Positions 26,884 through 35,395 of a stretch of 64,000 bases of DNA are shown here, in pieces. Made by a program: the position numbers and the translations under genes. Origin of the DNA: Paenibacillus terricola (GTDB lineage Bacteria; Bacillota; Bacilli; Paenibacillales; Paenibacillaceae); assembly GCF_014779765.1 (NCBI RefSeq), contig NZ_JACXZA010000001.1:1178001-1242000 (forward strand), written 5' to 3'. Under the pieces are notes generated by a model. It was not told where the DNA came from, did no database searches, and worked only from the letters and a program-made list of their open reading frames with translations. The number at the start of each line of letters is the position of its first letter. The stretch's first letter is position 1.

Positions 26884-29042
26884 TCGGCCATGAGCTCGGA
26901 GGACGCTACGAAATTATTTCGCGGATCGGCGGCGGCGGCATGGCGCTCGTATATAAAGCCCATGACGTTCTGCTCAACCGTAAAGTTGCGGTGAAAGTGC
27001 TTCGTCAACAATTCGTGCATGACGAGGAATTTATTCGCCGTTTCCGCCGTGAAGCGCAAGCTGCGGCCTCGCTGTCGCATCCGAACGTTGTCAGCATCTA
27101 TGATGTCGGACAGGAAGAAGATGTGCACTTCATCGTTATGGAATATGTGGAAGGCAGCAATTTGAACGAAATTATACATGAACGCGCTCCCTTGCAGCCT
27201 GAGGAAGCGGTACATATTGCTGCGCAAATCTGCGATGCGCTCGTAAGCGCGCATCAGAATCAGATCATTCATCGTGATATTAAGCCTCATAATATTCTTA
27301 TCGGCAAGAACGGCAGGGTGAAGGTGACCGACTTCGGCATCGCACGCGCCGTTACCGCATCAACGATTACGCAGACCGGTTCGGTCGTTGGCTCTGTGCA
27401 TTATTTCTCGCCAGAGCATGCGAAGGGGACAAGCACGGGGGAGAAGTCCGACCTTTATTCATTAGGCATCGTGCTGTACCAAATGCTGACCGGCAAGCTG
27501 CCATTCCACGGCGAAAGCCCGATTAGCGTTGCGCTTAAGCATTTGCAGGAGACGTTCGTGGAGCCGCGTGTCATTAACACGCTCATTCCGCAAAGCGTTG
27601 AGAACGTCATTTTGCGCGCTATGCGCAAAAATCCGGCCGAACGCTACGCATCGGCTAGCGATATGCTGCGCGATCTGGAAACGTGCATGCTGCCGGAACG
27701 GCTGCATGAGCCGAAAGTGGTATTCACGCCTATCGCTGATGATATGGACGAGACGCGTATTATGCCTGCGATTCGGCAGACCTCGGGGGCCAACCGTTCA
27801 GCGGATGACCAATCCGTTCAGTCTCGGGATCGGACCGCTGCTGGGGCTGCGTTGTCTGGTACGCAGCAGATTGAGTGGGAAGAGGATACGAAGCGCAAAG
27901 CGTGGTGGAAGCGTCCTGCAACGATGATCATTACGACGCTTGTCATTATCGCAGGACTCTATTTTGCGGTTCGGGCGGTTACTAACAGCTTGGATGTGCC
28001 TGAGGTCACCGTACCGTATGTCATCAATCATACCGAGGATGAAGCAAAGCAGATGCTTGAAGAGGCTGGCCTCGTTGTTGAAGATCCGATTGAGCGTGAA
28101 TATTCGGATGAGGTTGAAGCGGGCTATGTTTATAATCAATCCAAAGCGAACATGAAGGTCAAGAAAGGCGCGTCTATTAAGCTGTATGTCAGCAAGGGCA
28201 GCGAGCTTTCGACGATGACCAGCTATGTCGGCCAGCCAATCGCGAATGCGAAGGAAGATCTGGCAGCATTAGGCGTCGGTGACGACCGTATAACGACCAC
28301 GCAGGAGTTTAGCGACCAAGAGCCAGGTACGATTCTGTCGCAGACGCCTGAAGCGAATGCACAATTCGATCCGAAGACAGAAACGGTTCATTTTATAGTA
28401 AGTAAAGGGCAAGAAACGGTTGTCATGCCGAAGCTGGTAGGCAAGAAAGAAGCGGAAGCTAAGGTAATGCTCAGTCAGCTGGGCTTGGTGCTGAAGGATG
28501 ATAATATCGTTAGAGAACCAAGCTACGAACCTGAAGGCACCGTCATTAAGCAATTCCCATATCAAGAGGGCGAAGACGTTGGCAAAGGAGCCGAGGTATC
28601 GATTACGGTAAGCTCGGGATTGCCGAAGGATGCCCTTGAGAAGACGCTCCCGATCATGATTTCGCCGGCACAGGCAGGTACGACCAGTGAAATCAAAATT
28701 ACGTATTCGGATGCAAAAGGCGAGAATATAGTATGGGGAACTCGCAAAATTAAAGATACACAGAAATTTTCCGTCAAAGTGATTGTAGCGCCGAACAAGG
28801 ATGCCACAGTCACGGTTATTCGGGATAATCAGTTCGTCAATTCGTTTACGGTTACCTATGAAGATCAAACGCCTACGGACCAGACGGTGCCGGGTCAAGG
28901 CCAGCCGGAGACCGAGCAGCCATCGCAGCCGACTACCGGTACGGTGGGAACCGATGATCCAACCGCCACAACCAATGATCAGCCCACAACGGACACCAAC
29001 CCGCCGGATGGCGGGGATGAGGATACCCATCAACATGACTAA
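26880..29042 (+). CDS. prkC: PASTA-domain Ser/Thr protein kinase PrkC
   Basis: A 720-residue membrane kinase that senses muropeptides or peptidoglycan and signals for germination and wall homeostasis. The cytosolic kinase domain (residues 10-270) shows GGGGMALVYKA, the ATP lysine at about 39, catalytic HRDIKPHN (Asp about 133) and DFG at about 151. One membrane segment lies at about 348-367. Three PASTA repeats follow at about 373-437, 440-505 and 510-577. The last 60 residues are Thr/Pro/Gln/Asp-rich, an extracellular low-complexity tail. The end overlaps rsgA by eight bases. Confidence 0.94.
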   Translation: MIGHELGGRYEIISRIGGGGMALVYKAHDVLLNRKVAVKVLRQQFVHDEEFIRRFRREAQAAASLSHPNVVSIYDVGQEEDVHFIVMEYVEGSNLNEIIHERAPLQPEEAVHIAAQICDALVSAHQNQIIHRDIKPHNILIGKNGRVKVTDFGIARAVTASTITQTGSVVGSVHYFSPEHAKGTSTGEKSDLYSLGIVLYQMLTGKLPFHGESPISVALKHLQETFVEPRVINTLIPQSVENVILRAMRKNPAERYASASDMLRDLETCMLPERLHEPKVVFTPIADDMDETRIMPAIRQTSGANRSADDQSVQSRDRTAAGAALSGTQQIEWEEDTKRKAWWKRPATMIITTLVIIAGLYFAVRAVTNSLDVPEVTVPYVINHTEDEAKQMLEEAGLVVEDPIEREYSDEVEAGYVYNQSKANMKVKKGASIKLYVSKGSELSTMTSYVGQPIANAKEDLAALGVGDDRITTTQEFSDQEPGTILSQTPEANAQFDPKTETVHFIVSKGQETVVMPKLVGKKEAEAKVMLSQLGLVLKDDNIVREPSYEPEGTVIKQFPYQEGEDVGKGAEVSITVSSGLPKDALEKTLPIMISPAQAGTTSEIKITYSDAKGENIVWGTRKIKDTQKFSVKVIVAPNKDATVTVIRDNQFVNSFTVTYEDQTPTDQTVPGQGQPETEQPSQPTTGTVGTDDPTATTNDQPTTDTNPPDGGDEDTHQHD

Positions 29043-29961
29043 TAATAAAGAGCTGCAAGGCACGATCGTCAAAGCGCTTGCCGGCTACTACTACGTTCAG
29101 CCTGCCGATGTGCAGGCTGAACCTGTACAATGCCGTGCGCGAGGTGTTTTCAAGAAAAGAGGCGTGTCGCCGCTCGTCGGCGACCGCGTCCATTATTCGC
29201 TGACGGATAATGGAGAAGGAACGGTTGAAGAGATTTTACCGCGCGAGACGGAGCTCATTCGTCCTCCAGTCGCGAATATCGAGCTTGCAGTGCTCGTGTT
29301 CTCTGTGACGGAACCAGAGCTTAGCTTCCAACTGCTGGACAAGTTTCTTGTGCATATTGAGCATGCCGGTCTCGACACCGTCATCTGCCTAAGCAAAAGC
29401 GATCTGACGGAAGCAGAGGGCAAAGACGGCGAATCGGCCCGCGCAGCGCTTCAACGTGTAAAGAGCGTATATAAGCCGCTTGGCTATGAAATATTCGAGA
29501 CGAGTGCCAATCGTTCAGAGGGCTTCGACCGTCTTCGGGAGACGCTGAATGGACGTTTATCCGTCTTCGCCGGTCAATCCGGCGTCGGCAAGTCGTCGAT
29601 GCTTAACTCCCTTGTGCCAGGCCTGACGCTTGAGACGAATGCGATAAGCGATCGACTCGGACGCGGCAAGCACACGACTCGGCATGTCGAGCTCATTGAC
29701 ATCGGGAATAAAGGTCTCGTTGCGGATACGCCAGGCTTCAGCCAGCTTGATTTTCAAGAGCTTGGCATTGAAGACTTAGGCTACTGTTTCCGCGAGATGC
29801 GAGAGCTATCTCCAACGTGCAAGTTCAGAGGCTGTACGCATGTGCATGAGCCGGGCTGCGCCGTCCTAGAGGGGCTGGCGGCAGGTACGGTGGATGCCGG
29901 GCGGCACGCCCACTATATAACGTTTATGAATGAGATGAAAGAGAGAAAGCGGAGGTACTAA
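29035..29961 (+). CDS. rsgA: Ribosome small-subunit-dependent GTPase A
   Basis: A 308-residue circularly permuted GTPase for late 30S assembly (CpgA in Bacillus). An OB-fold lies at about residues 1-70, then LSKSDL (G4), FAGQSGVGKSSMLNSL (G1) and DTPGFSQL (G3). The C-terminal zinc site is C-x-x-C type with His (CKFRGCTHVHEPGC). The start at 29035 (MTNNKELQGTIVKALAG) lies inside the end of prkC and is preceded by GGGGATGAGGA. The upstream open frame is prkC out of phase. Confidence 0.94.
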   Translation: MTNNKELQGTIVKALAGYYYVQPADVQAEPVQCRARGVFKKRGVSPLVGDRVHYSLTDNGEGTVEEILPRETELIRPPVANIELAVLVFSVTEPELSFQLLDKFLVHIEHAGLDTVICLSKSDLTEAEGKDGESARAALQRVKSVYKPLGYEIFETSANRSEGFDRLRETLNGRLSVFAGQSGVGKSSMLNSLVPGLTLETNAISDRLGRGKHTTRHVELIDIGNKGLVADTPGFSQLDFQELGIEDLGYCFREMRELSPTCKFRGCTHVHEPGCAVLEGLAAGTVDAGRHAHYITFMNEMKERKRRY

Positions 29962-29964
29962 CGT

Positions 29965-30609
29965 ATGACTATTATTGCACCGTCGATTTTATCGGCCGAT
30001 TTTTCTAAGCTGGGGGAGGATGTTCGATCAGCCGAGCAAGCCGGCGGGGATTGGATTCACATTGATATTATGGATGGTCACTTCGTTCCGAATATTACGT
30101 TCGGTCCGCTCGTGGTCGAGTCGATTCGTTCTTACACGAAGCTGCCCTTCGACGTTCATCTGATGATCGAGAAGCCGGAGCTGTACATCGCTGCCTTTGC
30201 TAAGGCTGGCGCAGACCGGATTACGGTTCATGCAGAGGCATGCGTTCACCTTCACCGCGTTATTCATATGATTAAGGAGCTTGGTCTGCCGGCAGGTGTG
30301 GCGATCAATCCAGGTACGCCGGTATCGGCCGTTGAATCGGTGCTGGAGGATGTGGATCTCGTGCTGCTCATGACGGTTAACCCGGGCTTCGGCGGACAAT
30401 CGTTCATTCCGCAATCGGCAGCACGGCTCCGCCAACTGCGCGGCATGCTGCAGGAGCGCGGACTTACGGATATGCATGTGCAGGTAGACGGCGGCATTAA
30501 CGCTGAAACTGCAGCAATCGTACGTGAGGCAGGCGCGAATGTGCTTGTAGCAGGAAACTATGTATACGGCTCGCCGGATCGTGCAGCGGCTGTCGCATCA
30601 CTGAGGTAA
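29965..30609 (+). CDS. rpe: Ribulose-phosphate 3-epimerase
   Basis: A 214-residue TIM-barrel epimerase of the pentose phosphate pathway. It starts [20 protein letters not shown] and contains [43 protein letters not shown] and [10 protein letters not shown], the complete set of active-site motifs. It begins four bases after rsgA, and a small membrane-protein gene follows. Confidence 0.95.
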   Translation: MTIIAPSILSADFSKLGEDVRSAEQAGGDWIHIDIMDGHFVPNITFGPLVVESIRSYTKLPFDVHLMIEKPELYIAAFAKAGADRITVHAEACVHLHRVIHMIKELGLPAGVAINPGTPVSAVESVLEDVDLVLLMTVNPGFGGQSFIPQSAARLRQLRGMLQERGLTDMHVQVDGGINAETAAIVREAGANVLVAGNYVYGSPDRAAAVASLR

Positions 30610-30614
30610 TCGCG

Positions 30615-30929
30615 ATGAGTAAAAAAGTGAAACCAGTCATTGACGTCGATCTTGATGAAGAGCGCAAACCGCGCACAGTCCTTATCGTTATTGCATTCAG
30701 TTTTGTTTGCGGCCTATGTCTGAGCTTGTTTGCTTCGATCTCAGGTCCGCTCAAATATTTATTTTCGCTTCTAGCGCTTATTGTCGGGATCAAAATGTTC
30801 GGTAAGCTGGATCGGGTCGGGCCGCGTATTTGGTTTGTCAGCCTGTCGATTATATGGTATTTGCTGCTTACGATCATTATTGCTTTTGTTCAGTACGCAC
30901 AGGATAATCCGCTGCCCACAAACGGTTAG
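30615..30929 (+). CDS. Small membrane protein, three predicted TM segments
   Basis: A 104-residue protein five bases after rpe, not recognised by name. A charged N-terminus (MSKKVKPVIDVDLDEERKPR) is followed by hydrophobic segments at about 21-40, 45-62 and 72-94. Its place between rpe and spoVM is where B. subtilis has thiN, but it is unrelated to thiamine pyrophosphokinase. The short spacing and continuous operon favour a real gene. Confidence 0.7.
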   Translation: MSKKVKPVIDVDLDEERKPRTVLIVIAFSFVCGLCLSLFASISGPLKYLFSLLALIVGIKMFGKLDRVGPRIWFVSLSIIWYLLLTIIIAFVQYAQDNPLPTNG

Positions 30930-31086
30930 CCTCTTGTCCGCTCTGGAATAGGACGACTAGATCATGCATAGGATGGTTACATGAACGAAGGCTCTTGAGA
31001 TGAACTGGGGTTACAAGCTTCGTGCAGCATCTATGTAGGCAGTCAGTACCACATTTCGATGAGCGCGCTTTGAGGAGGGATGGAGC

Positions 31087-31167
31087 ATGAAATTTTACAC
31101 GATCAAGCTGCCGAAATTTTTGGGCGGATTCGTCAAGGCCATCTTGAATACGTTCCAAAAAAACTAA
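31087..31167 (+). CDS. spoVM: Stage V sporulation protein M
   Basis: A 26-codon gene beginning MKFYTIKLPKFLGGFVKAIL, nearly identical to SpoVM of Bacillus. The peptide is an amphipathic helix, with the helix-breaking proline at position 9, that binds the convex forespore membrane and anchors the coat ATPase SpoIVA. GGAGGGATGGAGC lies directly upstream. The position just before rpmB is the same as in B. subtilis. A mother-cell sigma-E promoter is expected but I could not identify one confidently. Confidence 0.95.
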   Translation: MKFYTIKLPKFLGGFVKAILNTFQKN

Positions 31168-31476
31168 ATACGGCCGGCTCGGCGATAGTACGATCGTGGA
31201 ACGGTACACGAGGGGTGTTCCATCTGCGCATGCTCGGAACATGCCCTCAAGCGCCGCATGCTGCCTGATACTAACTCTGCCTAGCTGAATTCTTCCTGCT
31301 CGGGAGGACTCCTCTAGGGTTCCGATTCATGGATCTCGGAGTGGGAGAATGGCGGGACAGAGTCGTTCCTCATTTACTACGTGCTTCGAGTCGCGTGCCC
31401 CATTGGGGTACAGCTTACTTATTGTGCGTGATAGAGTGTCTTGGATCTTGGATTAGCCGACAACTAATATAATGAA
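31168..31476 (+). other. Non-coding region between spoVM and the rpmB terminator
   Basis: About 310 bases without a supported gene. It contains CTCTAGGGTTCCG near 31312-31324, which matches the conserved start of ykkC-class riboswitches, and short paired segments after it, but the remaining conserved blocks of that class are not recognisable. Confidence 0.4.
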
Positions 31477-31515
31477 TAACAAAAAGACCGCATCCCGTAG
31501 GACGCGGTCTTTCGT
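31477..31515 (-). terminator. Terminator of rpmB
   Basis: On the minus strand AAAGACCGC pairs with GCGGTCTTT, followed by TTGTTATT; the plus-strand copies are 31483-31491 and 31504-31512. Confidence 0.85.
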
Positions 31516-31537
31516 TGCTGCGAGTTATCGCAGGCTA

Positions 31538-31726
31538 TTATACGCGAGTTACTTTGCCGGATTTCAGCGCGCGAGCGCTCACCCATACGCGTTTCGGTTT
31601 GCCGTCGACGAGGATGCGCACTTTTTGTACGTTTACGCCCCAAGAGCGGCGGTTTTTGTTGTTAGCATGGGATACGTGGTTGCCCGTGCTTGGCGCTTTG
31701 CCAGTGATTGCACATTTGCGAGACAT
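31538..31726 (-). CDS. rpmB: 50S ribosomal protein L28
   Basis: A 62-residue L28 beginning [20 protein letters not shown], with the [16 protein letters not shown] core. AAGGAGGTG eight bases before the ATG is an ideal ribosome-binding site. Only one cysteine is present, so this is not the zinc-binding C+ form. It is transcribed opposite to its neighbours, as in B. subtilis, from the promoter at 31888-31917. Confidence 0.95.
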   Translation of the reverse strand: MSRKCAITGKAPSTGNHVSHANNKNRRSWGVNVQKVRILVDGKPKRVWVSARALKSGKVTRV

Positions 31727-31887
31727 GGATACACCTCCTTAATTGAAGCGGAGCATACGGCTTCGCAAGCATCCGCCCACATGAGGCAGAGCAGAACAGC
31801 ATGAAAAGCATCCGCTGAAAGTCGCTTGTTATACGTCATCGAATACTGCGGCTTCCCATAAGAAGCGGCATATAAACATACCCAAGT

Positions 31888-31917
31888 ATCGTATCACAAT
31901 TTCCTTTTCCTTGTCTA
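31888..31917 (-). promoter_or_regulatory. Sigma-A promoter for rpmB
   Basis: Reading the minus strand, TAGACA and TACGAT are 18 bases apart, about 160 bases before the rpmB start. Confidence 0.6.
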
Positions 31918-32284
31918 GTCCTGAGGGGGCGCTCGCTGCGGATTCCTGGCCATTCGATACGCTATTCCTAAGAAAACGAGCGAATTAAGCCAATCTATCG
32001 CATTAGAACTAGCCGAATGTCGAAAAACATTGTAGAATGTCGTTAACACTGAGCTTTAAGTACTTACCTCTTATACTCATACTTTGAAGCTTCAAGTGTG
32101 TCAAAGGAGCTATGCTTGCACAGGTGTAGAGCCGTTCGACTCAAGGGCATTAGTCTGTCTAAGATTGGATGCGTTTACATCTACTTGAAAGTTGGAGTGG
32201 CATACGCTTCTATATCTGTATTCTTTATAGTACAATGTTGGAAAGTCCACAATAGAGATACATGAGGAAAAGGAGCGAGTTTCC
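31918..32284. other. Divergent intergenic region between rpmB and yloU
   Basis: No supported gene. It must hold the start of the yloU transcript; a TACAAT hexamer at 32231-32236 may be its -10 box, with no clear -35. Confidence 0.4.
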
Positions 32285-32644
32285 ATGCCACTGCAACTGA
32301 GCACTGAACTTGGAAAAGTGTTAATTACTGATGAATGCGTTGCCGTTATTGCAGGGTCTGCGGCATTGGAATGCTACGGTCTTGTCGGTATGGCTTCCCG
32401 CAAGCAACTGAAAGATGGAATTTCTGAACTGCTGGGAAGGGACAATTTGTCCCGAGGTGTCGAAGTGCGGCACGAGCAGGATCGCCTGCACATCGACTTG
32501 CATATAATCGTGAGCTATGGAACCAAAATATCCGAGGTTGCGCATAATATTCAAACAAAGGTCAAATATGTGCTCAATGATGTGATCGGACTTGAGGTTG
32601 ATCAAGTACAAATATTTGTGCAAGGCGTGCGGGTACTTAAGTAG
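32285..32644 (+). CDS. yloU: Asp23/Gls24 family protein YloU
   Basis: A 119-residue protein of the Asp23/Gls24 family, soluble proteins linked to envelope stress and, in Gram-positives, to fatty-acid kinase genes. It shows the VITDECVAVIAGSAALECYG start and HNIQTKVKYVLNDVIGLEV. AAAAGGAG precedes the ATG. It lies 19 bases before fakA, the conserved order. Confidence 0.92.
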   Translation: MPLQLSTELGKVLITDECVAVIAGSAALECYGLVGMASRKQLKDGISELLGRDNLSRGVEVRHEQDRLHIDLHIIVSYGTKISEVAHNIQTKVKYVLNDVIGLEVDQVQIFVQGVRVLK

Positions 32645-32663
32645 TTAGGAAGGGGAATAGTCG

Positions 32664-34466
32664 TTGAGCAAGCGCACGATTAACGGAATCGATTTTGCCC
32701 GAATGGCTGCTGCCGGGGCTGAGCTATTGAATCGGAACGCAGAGCGCGTTAACGCGTTGAATGTGTTTCCAGTACCAGACGGCGATACGGGTACGAATAT
32801 GAATTTGACGATGACATCGGGGATGAAGGAGCTGCAGGGCAAAACCTCGCCTCATCTCGGAAAGGTCGTCGAAGCGTTATCCAAAGGATTGCTGATGGGT
32901 GCCCGAGGCAACTCAGGCGTTATCCTGTCACAGCTGTTCCGCGGCTTCGCCAAATCGCTGGCCGCATCGGAGGAAGCAGGCCCTGCACAATTGGCTGCTG
33001 CACTGCAGTATGGCGTTGATATGGCCTACAAAGCAGTTGTAAAGCCAGTCGAGGGAACGATTCTGACGGTTGCTCGGGAAGCAGCGAAACATGCTGTAAC
33101 GATCTCGCGCCGGACTAATACTGCGGACGAGCTAATGCGTGAGGTTTACGAGAAAGCAAACGAGGCGCTTCAGCGTACGCCGGAGCAACTGCCGGTGCTG
33201 AAGCAGGTTGGCGTCGTCGATTCCGGCGGTCAAGGTCTTGTTTATATATACGAAGGCTTTGCGCGCGTGTTGTCCACATTGGATGCGCCGCAGCATGAAG
33301 CATCTGAAGCTTCATTCGTTACGGAAGCAGCGCTGCCGGAGGACGTCGGAATGGCCGATCGACTTCGCAGTACAGCGGCTGGACGTCCAGCTATGGGGCA
33401 TTCCGCTCAATCCCGTTTAGCGACGGAAGATATTGAGTTCTTGTACGACATGGAATTTTTTATCGATCGTAATAAGGCAGCGAAATCTGCACCCGTATTC
33501 AACGAGCAGCGTTTCAAGGACGCGCTTGCGAAGGATGGCGATTCGATTCTCGTCATTGAGAGCGATGATGTGATTAAGGTGCATGTTCATTCTCGCAAGC
33601 CCGGCGATGTGCTGAATCTGGCGCTGCCTTACGGTGAGCTAATCGATATTCACATATTGAATATGCGCGAGCAGCATCGTGATTTGTTGGGCGAAGAAGG
33701 GCATGCGGAATCAGACATCCTGCCTGATCGCGAAGCGCTTGCTGCCGCAGAAGTATTGACTGGCGGAGCTGCTCCGCAGACGACTTCGCCGGAGCAGGTG
33801 CACGAGTACGCGCCGTTCGGCATTATCGCTGTCGCAATGGGCGAAGGTATCGCCGAAATTCTGCTCGATAATAACGTCGACATTGTATTGTCGGGCGGTC
33901 AGACGATGAATCCGAGCACGGAAGATTTCGTGAAGGCCATCGAGGCGCTGCCGGCCGAACATATCTTCCTGCTGCCGAACAACGGCAACATCATTCTCGC
34001 TGCTGAGCAAGCGGCGGAGCTGGTGGGTCGCAGCGTGTCGGTTATTACGACGCGTACGGTACCGCAAGGGCTCGCTGCGGCGCTCGCATTCCGGGAAGAT
34101 GAATCGATCGAGCGGAATAGCGAGCTGATGAAACGCGCGTCCGAATCAGTACGTTCGGGTCAAGTTACGCAGGCGGTTCGCGATACGTCGATCGACGGCA
34201 TTGCGATTCGTGAAGGTGATTTTATCGGCATTCAAGAGAAAGCCATCGTCGTATCGACGTCGGATCTTAATGATGCTTGCCGCACGCTGCTTAGCGGCAT
34301 GCTTGAAGAGGGCGGCGATCTGATTACGGTGCTAACTGGCGAGGATGCAGACGCCAGTGTTACGAGCGAGCTGAAGCAATGGCTGAACTCGGAGCATCCG
34401 GATGTAGAGGTTGAAGTGCTTGAGGGCGGTCAACCGCTGTATCCTTACGTATTCGCGGTTGAATGA
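32664..34466 (+). CDS. fakA: Fatty acid kinase ATP-binding subunit FakA (YloV, DAK2 domain)
   Basis: A 600-residue protein. The N-terminal DAK2 kinase domain (residues 10-200, NVFPVPDGDTGTNMNLTM) binds ATP. A middle domain (about 250-330) and a C-terminal DegV-like or phosphatase-like domain (about 385-600, LSGGQTMNPSTEDFV) complete the architecture of FakA, which phosphorylates fatty acids held by FakB for phospholipid synthesis. Translation starts at TTG 32664 after AGGAAGGGGA. The partner-type DegV gene follows directly. Confidence 0.92.
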   Translation: MSKRTINGIDFARMAAAGAELLNRNAERVNALNVFPVPDGDTGTNMNLTMTSGMKELQGKTSPHLGKVVEALSKGLLMGARGNSGVILSQLFRGFAKSLAASEEAGPAQLAAALQYGVDMAYKAVVKPVEGTILTVAREAAKHAVTISRRTNTADELMREVYEKANEALQRTPEQLPVLKQVGVVDSGGQGLVYIYEGFARVLSTLDAPQHEASEASFVTEAALPEDVGMADRLRSTAAGRPAMGHSAQSRLATEDIEFLYDMEFFIDRNKAAKSAPVFNEQRFKDALAKDGDSILVIESDDVIKVHVHSRKPGDVLNLALPYGELIDIHILNMREQHRDLLGEEGHAESDILPDREALAAAEVLTGGAAPQTTSPEQVHEYAPFGIIAVAMGEGIAEILLDNNVDIVLSGGQTMNPSTEDFVKAIEALPAEHIFLLPNNGNIILAAEQAAELVGRSVSVITTRTVPQGLAAALAFREDESIERNSELMKRASESVRSGQVTQAVRDTSIDGIAIREGDFIGIQEKAIVVSTSDLNDACRTLLSGMLEEGGDLITVLTGEDADASVTSELKQWLNSEHPDVEVEVLEGGQPLYPYVFAVE

Positions 34467-34523
34467 CAGCGAGACTTACGGTTATGGAACACTACTAATC
34501 AGAGGAAGAAGGAGGAGGCGCGT

Positions 34524-35390
34524 ATGACAACGATTCGAATCGTGACGGACAGTACGGCAGATTTGCCTGCTGATATACGGAAGCAATTTGGGATCGAGAT
34601 GGTGCCGCTTCAGCTTTCATTTGGCGATGAGACATTTCTGGATGCGGTGACCATTGAGACGGATCAATTCTATAAGAAGCTGGCGGTATCCGACCAACTG
34701 CCGAAGTCGTCCCAGCCATCGACGATTGCGTTCAAGGAATTGTACGAGCGCATTCTGACGGAAACGCCAGATGCCCATATTATATCGATTCATCTAGCTG
34801 CTGCTCTTAGCGGCACTTATCAGTCTGCTGTCATCGGCAGCACCATGGTAGAGATTGAGGACGGCGAATCGCATATTACCGTGTTTGATTCCAAATCCGC
34901 ATCAATCGGCATCGGTGTGCTCGTTCTGAAAGCAGCAGAGATGGCGGCGGCAGGAAGCTCGAAGGAGCAGATCATTGCTGTGCTTGAACAGCTGCGCTCC
35001 GAGACGACTATTTATTTTCTCGTGGATACGCTTGAATATTTGCAGAAAGGCGGCCGAATTGGCAAGGCCTCGGCCGTCATCGGCTCCCTGCTTAACATTA
35101 AGCCGATCTTGACGCTCGACGAAGACGGCGTTGTATCCTCGATCGATAAAGTGCGTGGACAGAAGAAAGCAATGCTTCGCATCGTCGAGCTTCTTAATCA
35201 GAAGTTCAACGGTCAGGAGCCTGTTACGGTAACGTTCGCTTATGCTGAACGTATCGAAGGCGCGCAAGAAATGAATGAATTGCTGAAATCACATTTTAAC
35301 GTACAAGGCACAACGTATTACGAACTTGGCCCTGTTATCGGCACGCATGCCGGTCCAGGTACAGTAGGTCTTTTTATGCATAGGGTGTGA
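34524..35390 (+). CDS. DegV family fatty-acid-binding protein (FakB-like)
   Basis: A 288-residue DegV protein. Motifs are RIVTDSTADLPADI at the N-terminus, KSSQPSTIAFKELYE, AALSGTYQSAVIG, DSKSASIGIGV and near the end GPVIGTHAGPGTVGLF. DegV proteins bind a single fatty acid and present it to FakA, so the adjacency to fakA supports a FakB role. A GGAGGAGG lies before the ATG. In B. subtilis this slot is occupied by the serine deaminase genes. Confidence 0.9.
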   Translation: MTTIRIVTDSTADLPADIRKQFGIEMVPLQLSFGDETFLDAVTIETDQFYKKLAVSDQLPKSSQPSTIAFKELYERILTETPDAHIISIHLAAALSGTYQSAVIGSTMVEIEDGESHITVFDSKSASIGIGVLVLKAAEMAAAGSSKEQIIAVLEQLRSETTIYFLVDTLEYLQKGGRIGKASAVIGSLLNIKPILTLDEDGVVSSIDKVRGQKKAMLRIVELLNQKFNGQEPVTVTFAYAERIEGAQEMNELLKSHFNVQGTTYYELGPVIGTHAGPGTVGLFMHRV

Positions 35391-35395
35391 GAGGA

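Noticed and set aside
31472-31804. 110-codon plus-strand ORF over rpmB
   Set aside because: It is the antisense of the L28 gene, which has a perfect ribosome-binding site on the minus strand.
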